From an uncultured Gammaproteobacteria bacterium (GTDB lineage Bacteria > Pseudomonadota > Gammaproteobacteria > Pseudomonadales > Ketobacteraceae), in contig CAJXZM010000007.1 in NCBI GenBank assembly GCA_913063125.1, positions 16,120-80,119 of the forward strand: 64,000 bases of DNA. The letters are read 5' to 3'. Under the pieces are notes generated by a model. That model was not told the origin of the DNA, made no database searches, and was given only the letters and a program-made list of their open reading frames with translations. A program made the translations under genes and the position numbers. Shown here in pieces: positions 33,885 to 43,917 of this stretch. Every line of letters starts with the position of its first letter. The first letter of the stretch is position 1.

Positions 33885-34662
33885 GATTATTGCCCCAGCA
33901 CTGATCATCGGTCTCATTTTGACCGCTATTGCAGGCCCCCTAGGTTCCTTTATTGTCTGGGGAAGAATGTCGTATTTTGGCGATACACTCGCACATTCGG
34001 CGCTACTTGGTGTTGCGCTTGGACTATTCCTTTCCCTAGACCCCATTGTTGGCGTCATCATTGTTACCGTGTCAGTAGCAATCCTCTTAAGCACCTTACA
34101 AAAACAACGTAATATCAGCAGTGATGCGTTATTGGGCATTGTTGCCCACGGCACCCTTGCATTAGGCTTAGTCCTGGTAAGCCTAAAAGAAGGTGTTAGA
34201 GTCGACTTATTAGGGCTGCTATTTGGCGACTTATTAGCTGTCACCTTTTCCGATACTCTATGGGTGGGTGGGTGCGCCTTATTACTCGCCATTATTACAA
34301 AACTTATTTGGAATCCGTTACTTAACATATTAATCAACAGTGACTTAGCCCGTGCAGAAGGACTGCCTGTGGATAAAATACGCATGATCTACATGATCTG
34401 CTTGGCACTGCTAGTCGCGATAGGAATGAAAGTAGTTGGGGCATTACTCATTACTGCGTTACTCATCATCCCCCCCGCAGGTGCTCGAAGGCTCGCAAAC
34501 ACACCAGAGCAGATGGCTCTTTTTGCCAGTTTGATAGGTATGTCATCGATTATACTAGGAATGTTGGCATCATTGCAGTGGGATACACCAGCAGGCCCTA
34601 GCATCGTGTTAAGCGCTTGTTTATTATTTAGCTTGACCCTCACAAGAGGAAGTCAGTCTTAA
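33877..34662 (+). CDS. znuB: Zinc ABC transporter permease
   Basis: A 261-residue membrane protein of the ABC-3 family with about eight hydrophobic helices. Typical segments are GPLGSFIVWGRMSYFGDTLAHSALLG, split as GPLGSFIVWGRM and GDTLAHSALLGVALG, and LLIIPPAGARRLA. It forms the inner-membrane channel for ZnuA-delivered zinc. It starts inside the end of znuC (8-base overlap), so translation is coupled. A gene for a small coiled-coil lipoprotein follows after about 70 bases. Confidence 0.95.
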   Translation: MIEIIAPALIIGLILTAIAGPLGSFIVWGRMSYFGDTLAHSALLGVALGLFLSLDPIVGVIIVTVSVAILLSTLQKQRNISSDALLGIVAHGTLALGLVLVSLKEGVRVDLLGLLFGDLLAVTFSDTLWVGGCALLLAIITKLIWNPLLNILINSDLARAEGLPVDKIRMIYMICLALLVAIGMKVVGALLITALLIIPPAGARRLANTPEQMALFASLIGMSSIILGMLASLQWDTPAGPSIVLSACLLFSLTLTRGSQS

Positions 34663-34734
34663 CAAGAAAACAATTAATTTGTGTCTACACTTAATCAGTA
34701 TACAAGACGTTATTAAAAATATTTGAGAGCCATT

Positions 34735-35658
34735 ATGTATAAGCCGTTTATCACGTTCATTTCAATTTCCGCCCTCACAAGTCTAAGTCTAACTGGTTGC
34801 GTGAACCTACGAACAGGCCCTCAGGCCCAAGATGCAAGCGCTGTAGCAACAACAACCGCACCCGTCATCACCACAGGCTTAGAAGAAGCCATTCAACAAG
34901 ACATTGCAAATTGGAGGCTTTCTTCGCCTAAGGGTAACAATGCCGCAGAAAAGCTCGCCACCTTAAAAGAGCAAAACCCCACGAACAGCAAAATCGACAG
35001 CATCGAATCTCAAATTGCACAGCGCTATATCCAACTCGCTAACAAAGCGCTCGCCAAGCAGAAAGCTCCTGGTCGAACAGCATTAAATAAAGCACTTAAC
35101 TATATTAAGACAGCTCGAACCATTACACCTACATCGCCAATGTTGGATAGAAAAGAAAGCCAAATCAATGAGTTAATCAGCATCAACACCCGAAAAATGC
35201 AGCTACAAAAAGCGAAAGCGAAAGCCAAGAAGAAAAAGCTCGCTGAACAACAAGCACTGGCCCTTAAAACAGAAAAAGCCAAACAAGCGGTCATGGAAAA
35301 CAACCTCATCAATAGCGCCAGCAACAACGGAACATTTGACCCCAACCAGCCCCCATCGTCAATTTCAATGCAAAAACCGGCGATCAACACTCCAGCTAGC
35401 ACTGACGACCTATTGATATTTAAACAAACCGACGTCGACAATCAATCTCTAACGTTAGGCCTAGAACTAGAAAACATCAGTCGCCGAATTGTTAATCGCG
35501 ATGCCAGCGTTATCGTCCATGCGAACTCAGAAGAGGACTTCCGTTGGATTAACGGTTCCTTAAAAACATACATCTACCTATTAAATGCTAACTTTCACCT
35601 AAATTCCTCTGCCAAAATTGGCCCCCAAGAATACCCAAGCATTGAGCTCATTCAATAA
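34735..35658 (+). CDS. Lipoprotein with central coiled coil
   Basis: About 307 residues from ATG 34735 (GAGAG upstream). The lipobox LTGC places the lipidated cysteine near residue 23. A repetitive Lys/Ala-rich helix (KAKAKAKKKKLAEQQALAL, around 155-190) forms a coiled coil, and the C-terminal 90 residues look beta-rich. I do not recognise a named family. In Pseudomonas an uncharacterised gene also follows znuB, which may be its counterpart. Its end abuts the MATE gene by three bases, suggesting cotranscription. Confidence 0.75.
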   Translation: MYKPFITFISISALTSLSLTGCVNLRTGPQAQDASAVATTTAPVITTGLEEAIQQDIANWRLSSPKGNNAAEKLATLKEQNPTNSKIDSIESQIAQRYIQLANKALAKQKAPGRTALNKALNYIKTARTITPTSPMLDRKESQINELISINTRKMQLQKAKAKAKKKKLAEQQALALKTEKAKQAVMENNLINSASNNGTFDPNQPPSSISMQKPAINTPASTDDLLIFKQTDVDNQSLTLGLELENISRRIVNRDASVIVHANSEEDFRWINGSLKTYIYLLNANFHLNSSAKIGPQEYPSIELIQ

Positions 35659-35661
35659 TGG

Positions 35662-37071
35662 GTGAGCTCTCTCGTTAACTATACGCCCCCAAACACCACA
35701 AAAAATATTGCTCCCAAATATCATCAGCAAATATGGTCGTTTGCTTGGCCAATGATGTTAGCGAATATCACAGTACCCTTACTTGGTCTAGTGGACACTG
35801 CCGTACTAGGCCACTTGGAACACTCAGGTTATCTAGCCGGTGTTGCTATTGGCAGTAATATCTTCACCTTTATATTTTGGGCTTTTGGTTTTTTACGCAT
35901 GGGCACCACAGGCTTAGTCGCCCAAGCCTATGGCAAACAAGATACCTCTCAATTACTACGAACACTGATCCAGTCCATTGGGCTTGCATTATTCATTGGC
36001 ATTGTAATTATCGTCAATCAAGTCTGGCTAATCCCAACAGCGATTACCTTAATGGACGGCAGCCAACAAACCCAAGCATTAGCCACTGCCTATTGTGATA
36101 TCCGTATATGGGGAGCCCCCGCTACCTTAATTCAATACGCATTAATCGGCACCTATATTGGCCTACAAAAACCCAAAGCCTCTCTTGTTATTCTCATTGT
36201 CATAAACCTACTGAATATTATTTTTGATGTGTGGTTTGTGGTATTACTAGAATGGAATGTTGCAGGTGTAGCGCTGGCTACGGTATTAGCTGAGTATATC
36301 GGTGTGTTTATCTCATTAGGTTACCTTTGCTACTTTCTCTATTATCACTCTCAATCACCAACGGCGAGCAAACCTAATCAAAAGCGAACATTATTTACTT
36401 GGTCATTAAAAGCCCTTCTGAATCGACATGATTTATCCCGCCTTTTTAGCGTGAACGGTGATATTTTTATTCGTACCTGCTGTTTGTTATTTGTATTTGC
36501 ATTTTTTACATCTCAAGGAGCAAAACAGGGTGACGTGATTTTAGCAGCCAACGCTGTATTGCTGACCTTTTTGCTGCTTATCTCCAATACCTTGGATGGT
36601 TTTGCTAACGCAGCAGAAGCAACAGTAGGGCAGTTTGTCGGACAAATGAAGAACAAAAAACACGCATCAAAACAGCAGCTTATGCTATTTGTTAGGTCAG
36701 CCTTACAATGGTGCGTAGGTTTTACGGCGTTACTAATGTTAATTTTTTATCTGTTTGGGCCTTCTATCATCACTCTATTAACAAATATCAATGATGTACA
36801 AGAAACCGCAAAACAGTACTTAACCTGGTTAATACTGATGCCTGCACTGTCTTGTTTAAGTTATCTTTATGATGGTATCTTTATTGGCGCAACGCAAACG
36901 CGTTCCATGCGAAATATCATGATTGTATGTTTGTTCGTGGTATTTATTCCATTGTGGATGCTCACACAAACCTACGGTAACCATGGGTTATGGTTTGCAT
37001 TCAGTGCCTTTATGCTAAGTCGTTCAATATTAATGTGGTTTTCATACCAGCGCTTTTTACAATCCTTGTAA
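35662..37071 (+). CDS. MATE family efflux protein, DinF-like
   Basis: A 469-residue membrane protein with twelve hydrophobic segments. The opening QIWSFAWPMMLANITVPLLG, then LVDTAVLGHL and GFLRMGTTGLVAQAYG, is the signature of the DinF branch of the MATE superfamily, which exports toxic compounds using Na+ or H+ gradients. The start is GTG 35662; the ATG at 35658 leads quickly to a stop in another frame. It immediately follows the lipoprotein gene. Substrate unknown. Confidence 0.9.
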   Translation: MSSLVNYTPPNTTKNIAPKYHQQIWSFAWPMMLANITVPLLGLVDTAVLGHLEHSGYLAGVAIGSNIFTFIFWAFGFLRMGTTGLVAQAYGKQDTSQLLRTLIQSIGLALFIGIVIIVNQVWLIPTAITLMDGSQQTQALATAYCDIRIWGAPATLIQYALIGTYIGLQKPKASLVILIVINLLNIIFDVWFVVLLEWNVAGVALATVLAEYIGVFISLGYLCYFLYYHSQSPTASKPNQKRTLFTWSLKALLNRHDLSRLFSVNGDIFIRTCCLLFVFAFFTSQGAKQGDVILAANAVLLTFLLLISNTLDGFANAAEATVGQFVGQMKNKKHASKQQLMLFVRSALQWCVGFTALLMLIFYLFGPSIITLLTNINDVQETAKQYLTWLILMPALSCLSYLYDGIFIGATQTRSMRNIMIVCLFVVFIPLWMLTQTYGNHGLWFAFSAFMLSRSILMWFSYQRFLQSL

Positions 37072-37098
37072 GCGCTGATTTATCTTGTCGTTCAAATT

Positions 37099-37410
37099 CT
37101 ACTTTATAATTTTCACTGCGCTTATTTGTACGGCATTTACTTGTACCACACCCTGAGCATCCTTCTCTGCATTAATCGCACGAACATCTTCTTCTTTCGG
37201 CCGCTGACTCATATACCCGCAGGACACACACTCTGCAACATCTTCCCCATCCTGTATATACGTAACAATTTTATCCATTTCCTGACATTCTGGGCATACT
37301 GCTCCAGCAATAAATCGTCTGGTTTTTTTTGGGGTCATATTATTTAACTCATTATTCTTTAATTTCACTTCATTTAATACAGTATTTTTCGTTCCCTGAT
37401 CTCTCTGCAT
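37099..37410 (-). CDS. yheV: YheV-like zinc-ribbon protein
   Basis: Up to 103 residues. The core RRFIAGAVCPECQEMDKIV, followed by ECVSCGY, has two CxxC pairs and matches the YheV (DUF2387) family, usually 65-80 residues. ATG 37410 has a strong AAAGG site and lies 12 bases after prlC; ATG 37338 (MTPKKTRRF) matches the family's usual start and would give 79 residues. The C-terminal 25 residues after the ribbon are variable. Function is unknown, but the gene is commonly downstream of prlC in Pseudomonas-type genomes. Confidence 0.8.
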   Translation of the reverse strand: MQRDQGTKNTVLNEVKLKNNELNNMTPKKTRRFIAGAVCPECQEMDKIVTYIQDGEDVAECVSCGYMSQRPKEEDVRAINAEKDAQGVVQVNAVQISAVKIIK

Positions 37411-37422
37411 ACTAACCTTTGC

Positions 37423-39489
37423 TTAAGCCGTTAACCCAGAGTGTCGTAATAATGCATCGACATTTGGCTCTCGACCGCGAAAGGCAACAAATAATTCCAT
37501 CGGTTCTCTAGAGCCACCTTTCTCCAAGATATTTCGCTTAAAAGCATCACCCGAGGCTTTATCAAAAATACCATTTTCTTCAAACAGTGAGAAAGCATCT
37601 GCCGATAATACTTCTGCCCACTTATAGCTGTAATAACCCGCCGCATAACCACCGGCAAAGATATGACTAAAGCTACACTCAAAACGGTTAAATTCTGGAG
37701 GGGTAATCACAGAGACCTGATCCCGAATGTCATCAAGTACATGGTGGATACTAACATTGTCCACCTGATGCTGCTGATAATAACAATGAATAGAAAAATC
37801 AAATAAAGAGAACTCCAATTGACGCACCATTTGCATAGCTGACTGGAAGTTCTTTGCGGATAGCATTTTATCTAACATATCATCAGGTAATGCTTCTCCC
37901 GTTTCATAATGTCCTGACATCATAGGAATTGCATCCTTTTCCCAGCACCAATTTTCCATAAACTGACTGGGTAACTCCACTGCATCCCATGCCACACCAT
38001 TAATACCCGACACAGCACTTGCTTCCACCTGCGTTAGCATATGATGTAAACCGTGACCAAACTCATGAAATAGAGTGGTTACCTCGTTATGAGTTAACAA
38101 TGCTGGTTTACCACCCACCGGCCCATTAAAATTACAGGTAAGAAATGCTACTGGTAATTGCAACGTCCCAATAGATGTTCGACGACGTACCTTACAATCT
38201 GCCATCCAAGCACCCCCACGCTTATGTTCGCGAGCGTAAACATCTAAATAGAATGTTGCAATCGTCTCTCCTAGATTGTCGTTCTCATTACTCAACACAT
38301 GGAACAATCGAACATCTGGGTGCCAAGTATCAAAGTCTGATACTTCTTCAAAACTCACATCAAACAATCGAGATGCAACAGCAAACATACCCTCTAACAC
38401 TTTGTTATAAGGAAACCAAGGGCGTAACGCTTCTTGAGAAATAGCGTACTTTTCCTGTTTTAATTTTTCACTGTAAAATGCAATATCCCAAGCGTACAAC
38501 GTATCTGTATTAAAAATATTCTGCGCAAACTCCTGCAATTCAAACAATTCATTCCGAGCAACCGGTAAGGACTTGTTCGCTAAATTATTAAGGAATGAAA
38601 ATACCTGATCCGTATCCGTTGTCATTTTTGTTGCAATAGAACGCTCGGCGTAATTATTAAAATCCAGCAACTGAGCAATCTCATCTTTTAGCGCCAAGAT
38701 TTCTACCATCAGAGGGTTGTTATCCCACTGTCCAGCATCAGGCCCTTGCTCCGATGCACGTGTTGTATAAGCAGTATACATTTCTTGACGAAGCACTCGA
38801 TTCTCACAATACGTCACCACCGAGATATAACAGGGGATGTCTAGTGTCAGTAAATACCCCTCAAGCTCTTTGGCTTCCGCTGCCTGTTTCGCCGCCGCTA
38901 AAGACGATGCAGGCAAACCTGCAAGCTCACTTTCATTAACAATACACTTCGACCACGCCTGAGATGCATCCAACACGTTTTCTGAATACTTGCTAGAAAG
39001 CTCCGACAAACGCTTTTTAATATCCCCAAATCGCAGCTGTTTCTCTGGGGCTAAATCAATACCTGATAACGTAAAATCTCGTAACGCATTATCAACAACT
39101 TTTTGCTGTGCTTCACTTAATGAAGCAAATTGCTCAGAGGTTTTTAAAGACGAAAATGCATCAAACAATCCATGGTGTTGTCCAAGTTCGGTACTGTACT
39201 CAGATAACTTGGGTAAACACGCATTATAAGCATCCCTCAATACATCACTGTTCGCTACCGCATTAAGATGGCTTACAGGTGACCACATTTGCTCTAATTT
39301 ATCCTCCATCTCAGCATAGGGCTGCAAGAAATTATCAACGCTCGCGCCTTCGGTATCTACCACAGCAAGAATATCGACCAGCTGCGCCCTATTATCTAGC
39401 AGTATTTGATCGAGAGCAGGTTCAATATGTTCTGGCAGAATTGAGGAAAAAGCCGGAAGTTGACCAAAAACGAGAAGAGGGTTCGACAT
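37423..39489 (-). CDS. prlC: Oligopeptidase A
   Basis: A 688-residue M3-family zinc metallopeptidase that degrades signal peptides and other short peptides in the cytoplasm. The active-site motif HEFGHGLHH lies in TTLFHEFGHGLHHMLTQVEA, with the distant Glu ligand expected in the following GINGVAWDAVELPSQFMENW segment. Length is close to E. coli PrlC (680). The N-terminus NPLLVFGQLPAFSSILPEHI is typical. The gene is on minus, followed closely by yheV. Upstream lies a long interrupted inverted repeat. Confidence 0.95.
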   Translation of the reverse strand: MSNPLLVFGQLPAFSSILPEHIEPALDQILLDNRAQLVDILAVVDTEGASVDNFLQPYAEMEDKLEQMWSPVSHLNAVANSDVLRDAYNACLPKLSEYSTELGQHHGLFDAFSSLKTSEQFASLSEAQQKVVDNALRDFTLSGIDLAPEKQLRFGDIKKRLSELSSKYSENVLDASQAWSKCIVNESELAGLPASSLAAAKQAAEAKELEGYLLTLDIPCYISVVTYCENRVLRQEMYTAYTTRASEQGPDAGQWDNNPLMVEILALKDEIAQLLDFNNYAERSIATKMTTDTDQVFSFLNNLANKSLPVARNELFELQEFAQNIFNTDTLYAWDIAFYSEKLKQEKYAISQEALRPWFPYNKVLEGMFAVASRLFDVSFEEVSDFDTWHPDVRLFHVLSNENDNLGETIATFYLDVYAREHKRGGAWMADCKVRRRTSIGTLQLPVAFLTCNFNGPVGGKPALLTHNEVTTLFHEFGHGLHHMLTQVEASAVSGINGVAWDAVELPSQFMENWCWEKDAIPMMSGHYETGEALPDDMLDKMLSAKNFQSAMQMVRQLEFSLFDFSIHCYYQQHQVDNVSIHHVLDDIRDQVSVITPPEFNRFECSFSHIFAGGYAAGYYSYKWAEVLSADAFSLFEENGIFDKASGDAFKRNILEKGGSREPMELFVAFRGREPNVDALLRHSGLTA

Positions 39490-39518
39490 ATAAGGGGTTC
39501 TCTTGGGTATGAGTTAAG

Positions 39519-39602
39519 AGCATTCTGCCGCCACTTATCGATATGAGGCCTGCAAGTTTCTTTATTTTACGATAAGTGCTGTACCGACAAACAAAGAATG
39601 CT
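39519..39602. repeat. Nested inverted repeats between aroE and prlC
   Basis: AGCATTCT (39519-39526) pairs with AGAATGCT (39595-39602), and inside it CACTTATCG (39532-39540) pairs with CGATAAGTG (39570-39578). The two stems can stack into one interrupted hairpin of 84 bases. T-rich sequence follows on plus (CTTTTTAC). It lies in the leader of prlC and after the end of aroE, so it may be a transcript end or a regulatory leader. Confidence 0.5.
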
Positions 39603-39637
39603 TTTTACATAGTTTAACTCAATTAACCCGATGAGGC

Positions 39638-40450
39638 TCACCCCTTTAATGAAGCAATCACCTGCCCCGTTGGCGGCATCAACCCGCGCCACAACCTAAA
39701 CGACTCTGCCGCCTGCTCCACCAACATTCCCAAACCATCATAGGTCGCAGCAGCCCCTAAATTCTGAGCCCACAGGTTAAAAGAGGTTGCATCAGCACTG
39801 TACATCATGTCGTAACAACGGGAATACTCACCAATAACACATTCTGGAAGTGGAGGAACATCTCCACTCAAACTCGCCGATGTACCATTAATAATCCAAT
39901 CAAATGGGTCGCCCGCCAAATCTTCAAAAGAACACGCTTCGATTCGACCCATATCAGTGAACTGATCTGCCAATACCTGCGCTTTCTCCAATGTTCTGTT
40001 CACAACAACCACTGACGCCGGGTTCTCCTGTAACAACGGAGCAAGTACACCTCGAACCGCTCCACCAGCACCCACAACCAATACACGTTTATTGGTAACA
40101 CGACCATCATGGTTATTGGCGATATCACGCATCATGCCCACACCATCAGTATTATCCCCACGGATACGGCCATCCGTTAAACAAATCAACGTATTAACTG
40201 CACCTGCTCGCTGAGCCCGGTCACTTAACTCATCAGCCAACTCATACGCTTGTTGCTTAAAAGGAACAGTAACATTAAGGCCTTTACCACCTTCGGCAAA
40301 GAATGCTGCCACAGCGTCCACAAACCCATCTTCTGGCACTAACATTGCCGAATAGGTGATATCCTGATCACTAAGGTGAGCAAATTCTTTATGTATAAGA
40401 GGAGATTTACTGTGTTTGATGGGGTTTCCCATCACTGCATAACGATCCAT
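39638..40450 (-). CDS. aroE: Shikimate dehydrogenase (NADP+)
   Basis: A 270-residue enzyme of the shikimate pathway that reduces 3-dehydroshikimate with NADPH. N-terminal substrate site NPIKHSKSPLIH and NVTVPFK (catalytic Lys), the DNTDGVGM segment, and the nucleotide-binding loop GAGGAVRGVL are intact, as is the basic patch VVNRTLEKA that prefers NADP. Length matches the family. It belongs to the minus-strand run aroE-hemF-tsaC-purE-dprA and starts 42 bases downstream of the hemF stop. Confidence 0.95.
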   Translation of the reverse strand: MDRYAVMGNPIKHSKSPLIHKEFAHLSDQDITYSAMLVPEDGFVDAVAAFFAEGGKGLNVTVPFKQQAYELADELSDRAQRAGAVNTLICLTDGRIRGDNTDGVGMMRDIANNHDGRVTNKRVLVVGAGGAVRGVLAPLLQENPASVVVVNRTLEKAQVLADQFTDMGRIEACSFEDLAGDPFDWIINGTSASLSGDVPPLPECVIGEYSRCYDMMYSADATSFNLWAQNLGAAATYDGLGMLVEQAAESFRLWRGLMPPTGQVIASLKG

Positions 40451-40491
40451 AGAACACTTACTTTTTGTTAATTTATATCAGAACTTAGAAA

Positions 40492-41978
<1,487 letters not shown>

Positions 41979-42006
41979 GGCATGATGTAACTGCCCAATG
42001 GAGATG

Positions 42007-42513
42007 CTAACTTCTTAACTTCTCTTGCAAAGCAACATCTTTAGCAATAACTGCTGCAGCACTTGCAGCGCGATCATCCAATAACCGCTGTGCTAAATCA
42101 GCATCTGCCAATGACATCATTTGCCCTGCCAAATAAGCTGCATTCTTAGCGCCTGCTTTACCGATAGCAACCGTTGCAACAGGAATGCCTCCAGGCATCT
42201 GAACGGTAGACAACAATGCATCCATTCCATCCAACGACCCAGAAACAACCGGAATACCTATAACAGGCTTCAACGTGTTAGCAGCAACAGCACCCGCAAG
42301 GTGAGCAGCCATACCCGCAGCACAAATAAAGACCGAACAACCACGCTTATCTGCATCGACAACATAATCATGAGTAGCTACAGGAGTACGGTGAGCAGAG
42401 GTCACTTTAACTTCCATAGGAATCTGAAGTTGCTTTAATACATCAATTGCTGACTGCACAGTAGGCAGGTCTGAATCGGACCCCATTAGGATTGCTACAA
42501 AAGGCTTGGACAT
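42007..42513 (-). CDS. purE: 5-(carboxyamino)imidazole ribonucleotide mutase
   Basis: About 168 residues from ATG 42513, preceded by AGGTGA; the longer frame upstream to 42600 lacks family similarity. PurE class I converts N5-CAIR to CAIR in purine synthesis. MGSDSDLPT near the N-terminus, TSAHRTP with the catalytic His, and AAGMAAHLAG, PVIGIPV and IPVATVAIG are conserved. purK, its usual partner, is not adjacent. Its stop codon overlaps the probable translated leader of tsaC. Confidence 0.95.
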   Translation of the reverse strand: MSKPFVAILMGSDSDLPTVQSAIDVLKQLQIPMEVKVTSAHRTPVATHDYVVDADKRGCSVFICAAGMAAHLAGAVAANTLKPVIGIPVVSGSLDGMDALLSTVQMPGGIPVATVAIGKAGAKNAAYLAGQMMSLADADLAQRLLDDRAASAAAVIAKDVALQEKLRS

Positions 42514-42609
42514 ATCGTCACCTGTTTTATTGGTCTGTGAAACGGATAAATTGAACTGAAAAATTATAATAAGGCTTAAAAAAGCGGCACGGTAACCCAC
42601 TCACGATAG

Positions 42610-43785
42610 CTATGCAAGCAAATACCCTCGATTGGTACTGATAATTACACCATCTAACTCCAACATGACCAATGCCGAATTCACCTCAGCAACGCTAATA
42701 CCCGTTTTTGATATCACAAAATCAACATTACAGGGGTCGTGCTCCAATAAGCTAAGTATCTGAGCTTCTGTAGATTTTTCCGGATAATTTACAGTGTTTA
42801 ATGCGACTGGTTGCTTCTGGCTACCACTATTTTCCACCCCAACGGCATTCAACTGAAAGGTTGATAGCAGTGGCAATAGTTCTTCCACTACATGCTCACC
42901 ACTTTCCACTAATTTAGCCCCTTGACGAATAAGCTCATGACAGCCTTTCGTCAAGGGGTTGTGGATAGACCCCGGTATAGCAAACACCTCACGTCCCTGC
43001 TGAACCGCCTCCCGGGCTGTAATTAGCGAACCGCTTTTCTTGGCAGCTTCCACCACCAACACCCCCAGACTCATACCGCTCACAATACGATTACGCCGAG
43101 GAAAATATTCTGCCCGAGGGCCCACACCAATAGGATATTCACTGACCAACGCGCCGCTCTCAACCACTTTATCCGCAAGCACCTGATTAACCCGTGGATA
43201 TATCTGATCCAAACCATGGGCAAGCACCGCAACCGTATAACCTTCTGCCGCTAACGCTCCTTGATGAGCTGCACCATCAATACCTTTTGCTAAACCACTA
43301 GTAGTAATAAAACCTTTTTCAGCGAAATACTGAGAAAAATTATGTGCCGTATCAAGCCCCATTCGAGTGGGGTTTCGGCTACCAACAATGGCGATTTGAG
43401 GGAAGGCGAGGGTATCAACATCACCTTTCACAAATAGTAGGGGGGGAGCACCTGCCACTTCATTTAGCAGGGGAGGGTAAAGTGCTTCTTTGCACAGCAC
43501 TATGTGATGATTCTCTGAGTTGTGCCACCAACGAAGATCGTCATCCACATTTTTGCTAATCGTGCTTGAACTGTCTCCCGCCGATCTGCTTCGTTGAAAT
43601 TCTTTAATTATCTCAATTTGAGCTGACTTTAGCCCTATGTTTTCTAAAGCCGCTCTAGAAAGTGAAAAGAGCTCAGGCAAATCGCCCTCACAATGCGTGA
43701 GTAAGTGATGAAATGAAACAGGACCTACTCCAGGTACTCGCCAAAGCGCCAACCAATAGGGGACGTGATCTTCCATGATATGCAT
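42610..43785 (-). CDS. dprA: DNA-processing protein DprA/Smf
   Basis: A 391-residue protein that binds incoming single-stranded DNA and loads RecA during natural transformation. N-terminal SAM-like region (WLALWRVPGVGPVSFHHLL), then a Rossmann-like DprA fold with IVGSRNPTRMG, SGLAKGIDGAAHQGAL, FPRRNRIVSGMS and a KKSGSLITAR block, and a C-terminal winged helix (about 325-391). All parts are intact. It lies between the LysM gene and purE/tsaC, as in the Pseudomonas dprA cluster. Translation may start at ATG 43785 or 43776. Confidence 0.95.
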   Translation of the reverse strand: MHIMEDHVPYWLALWRVPGVGPVSFHHLLTHCEGDLPELFSLSRAALENIGLKSAQIEIIKEFQRSRSAGDSSSTISKNVDDDLRWWHNSENHHIVLCKEALYPPLLNEVAGAPPLLFVKGDVDTLAFPQIAIVGSRNPTRMGLDTAHNFSQYFAEKGFITTSGLAKGIDGAAHQGALAAEGYTVAVLAHGLDQIYPRVNQVLADKVVESGALVSEYPIGVGPRAEYFPRRNRIVSGMSLGVLVVEAAKKSGSLITAREAVQQGREVFAIPGSIHNPLTKGCHELIRQGAKLVESGEHVVEELLPLLSTFQLNAVGVENSGSQKQPVALNTVNYPEKSTEAQILSLLEHDPCNVDFVISKTGISVAEVNSALVMLELDGVIISTNRGYLLA

Positions 43786-43841
43786 TATTTATCCACTGTT
43801 AACTAAGATTGTTAGCCACATAGACGCCAATGCCACAAATA

Positions 43842-43890
43842 AAAACGCAAAAGGCCCACATTTAACATTAATGCGGGCCTTTTGCGTTTT
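43842..43890 (-). terminator. Strong terminator after the LysM gene
   Basis: AAAACGCAAAAGGCCC (43842-43857) pairs perfectly with GGGCCTTTTGCGTTTT (43875-43890) around a 17-base loop. On minus it follows the LysM gene stop by 28 bases and separates it from dprA. The stem is symmetrical, so it would also work on plus. Confidence 0.88.
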
Positions 43891-43917
43891 CTACTCAACA
43901 CAACATATCACTATGGT

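Noticed and set aside
33864..34385. 173-codon minus-strand frame opposite znuB
   Set aside because: Shadow of the znuB coding sequence; no domain or ribosome binding site.
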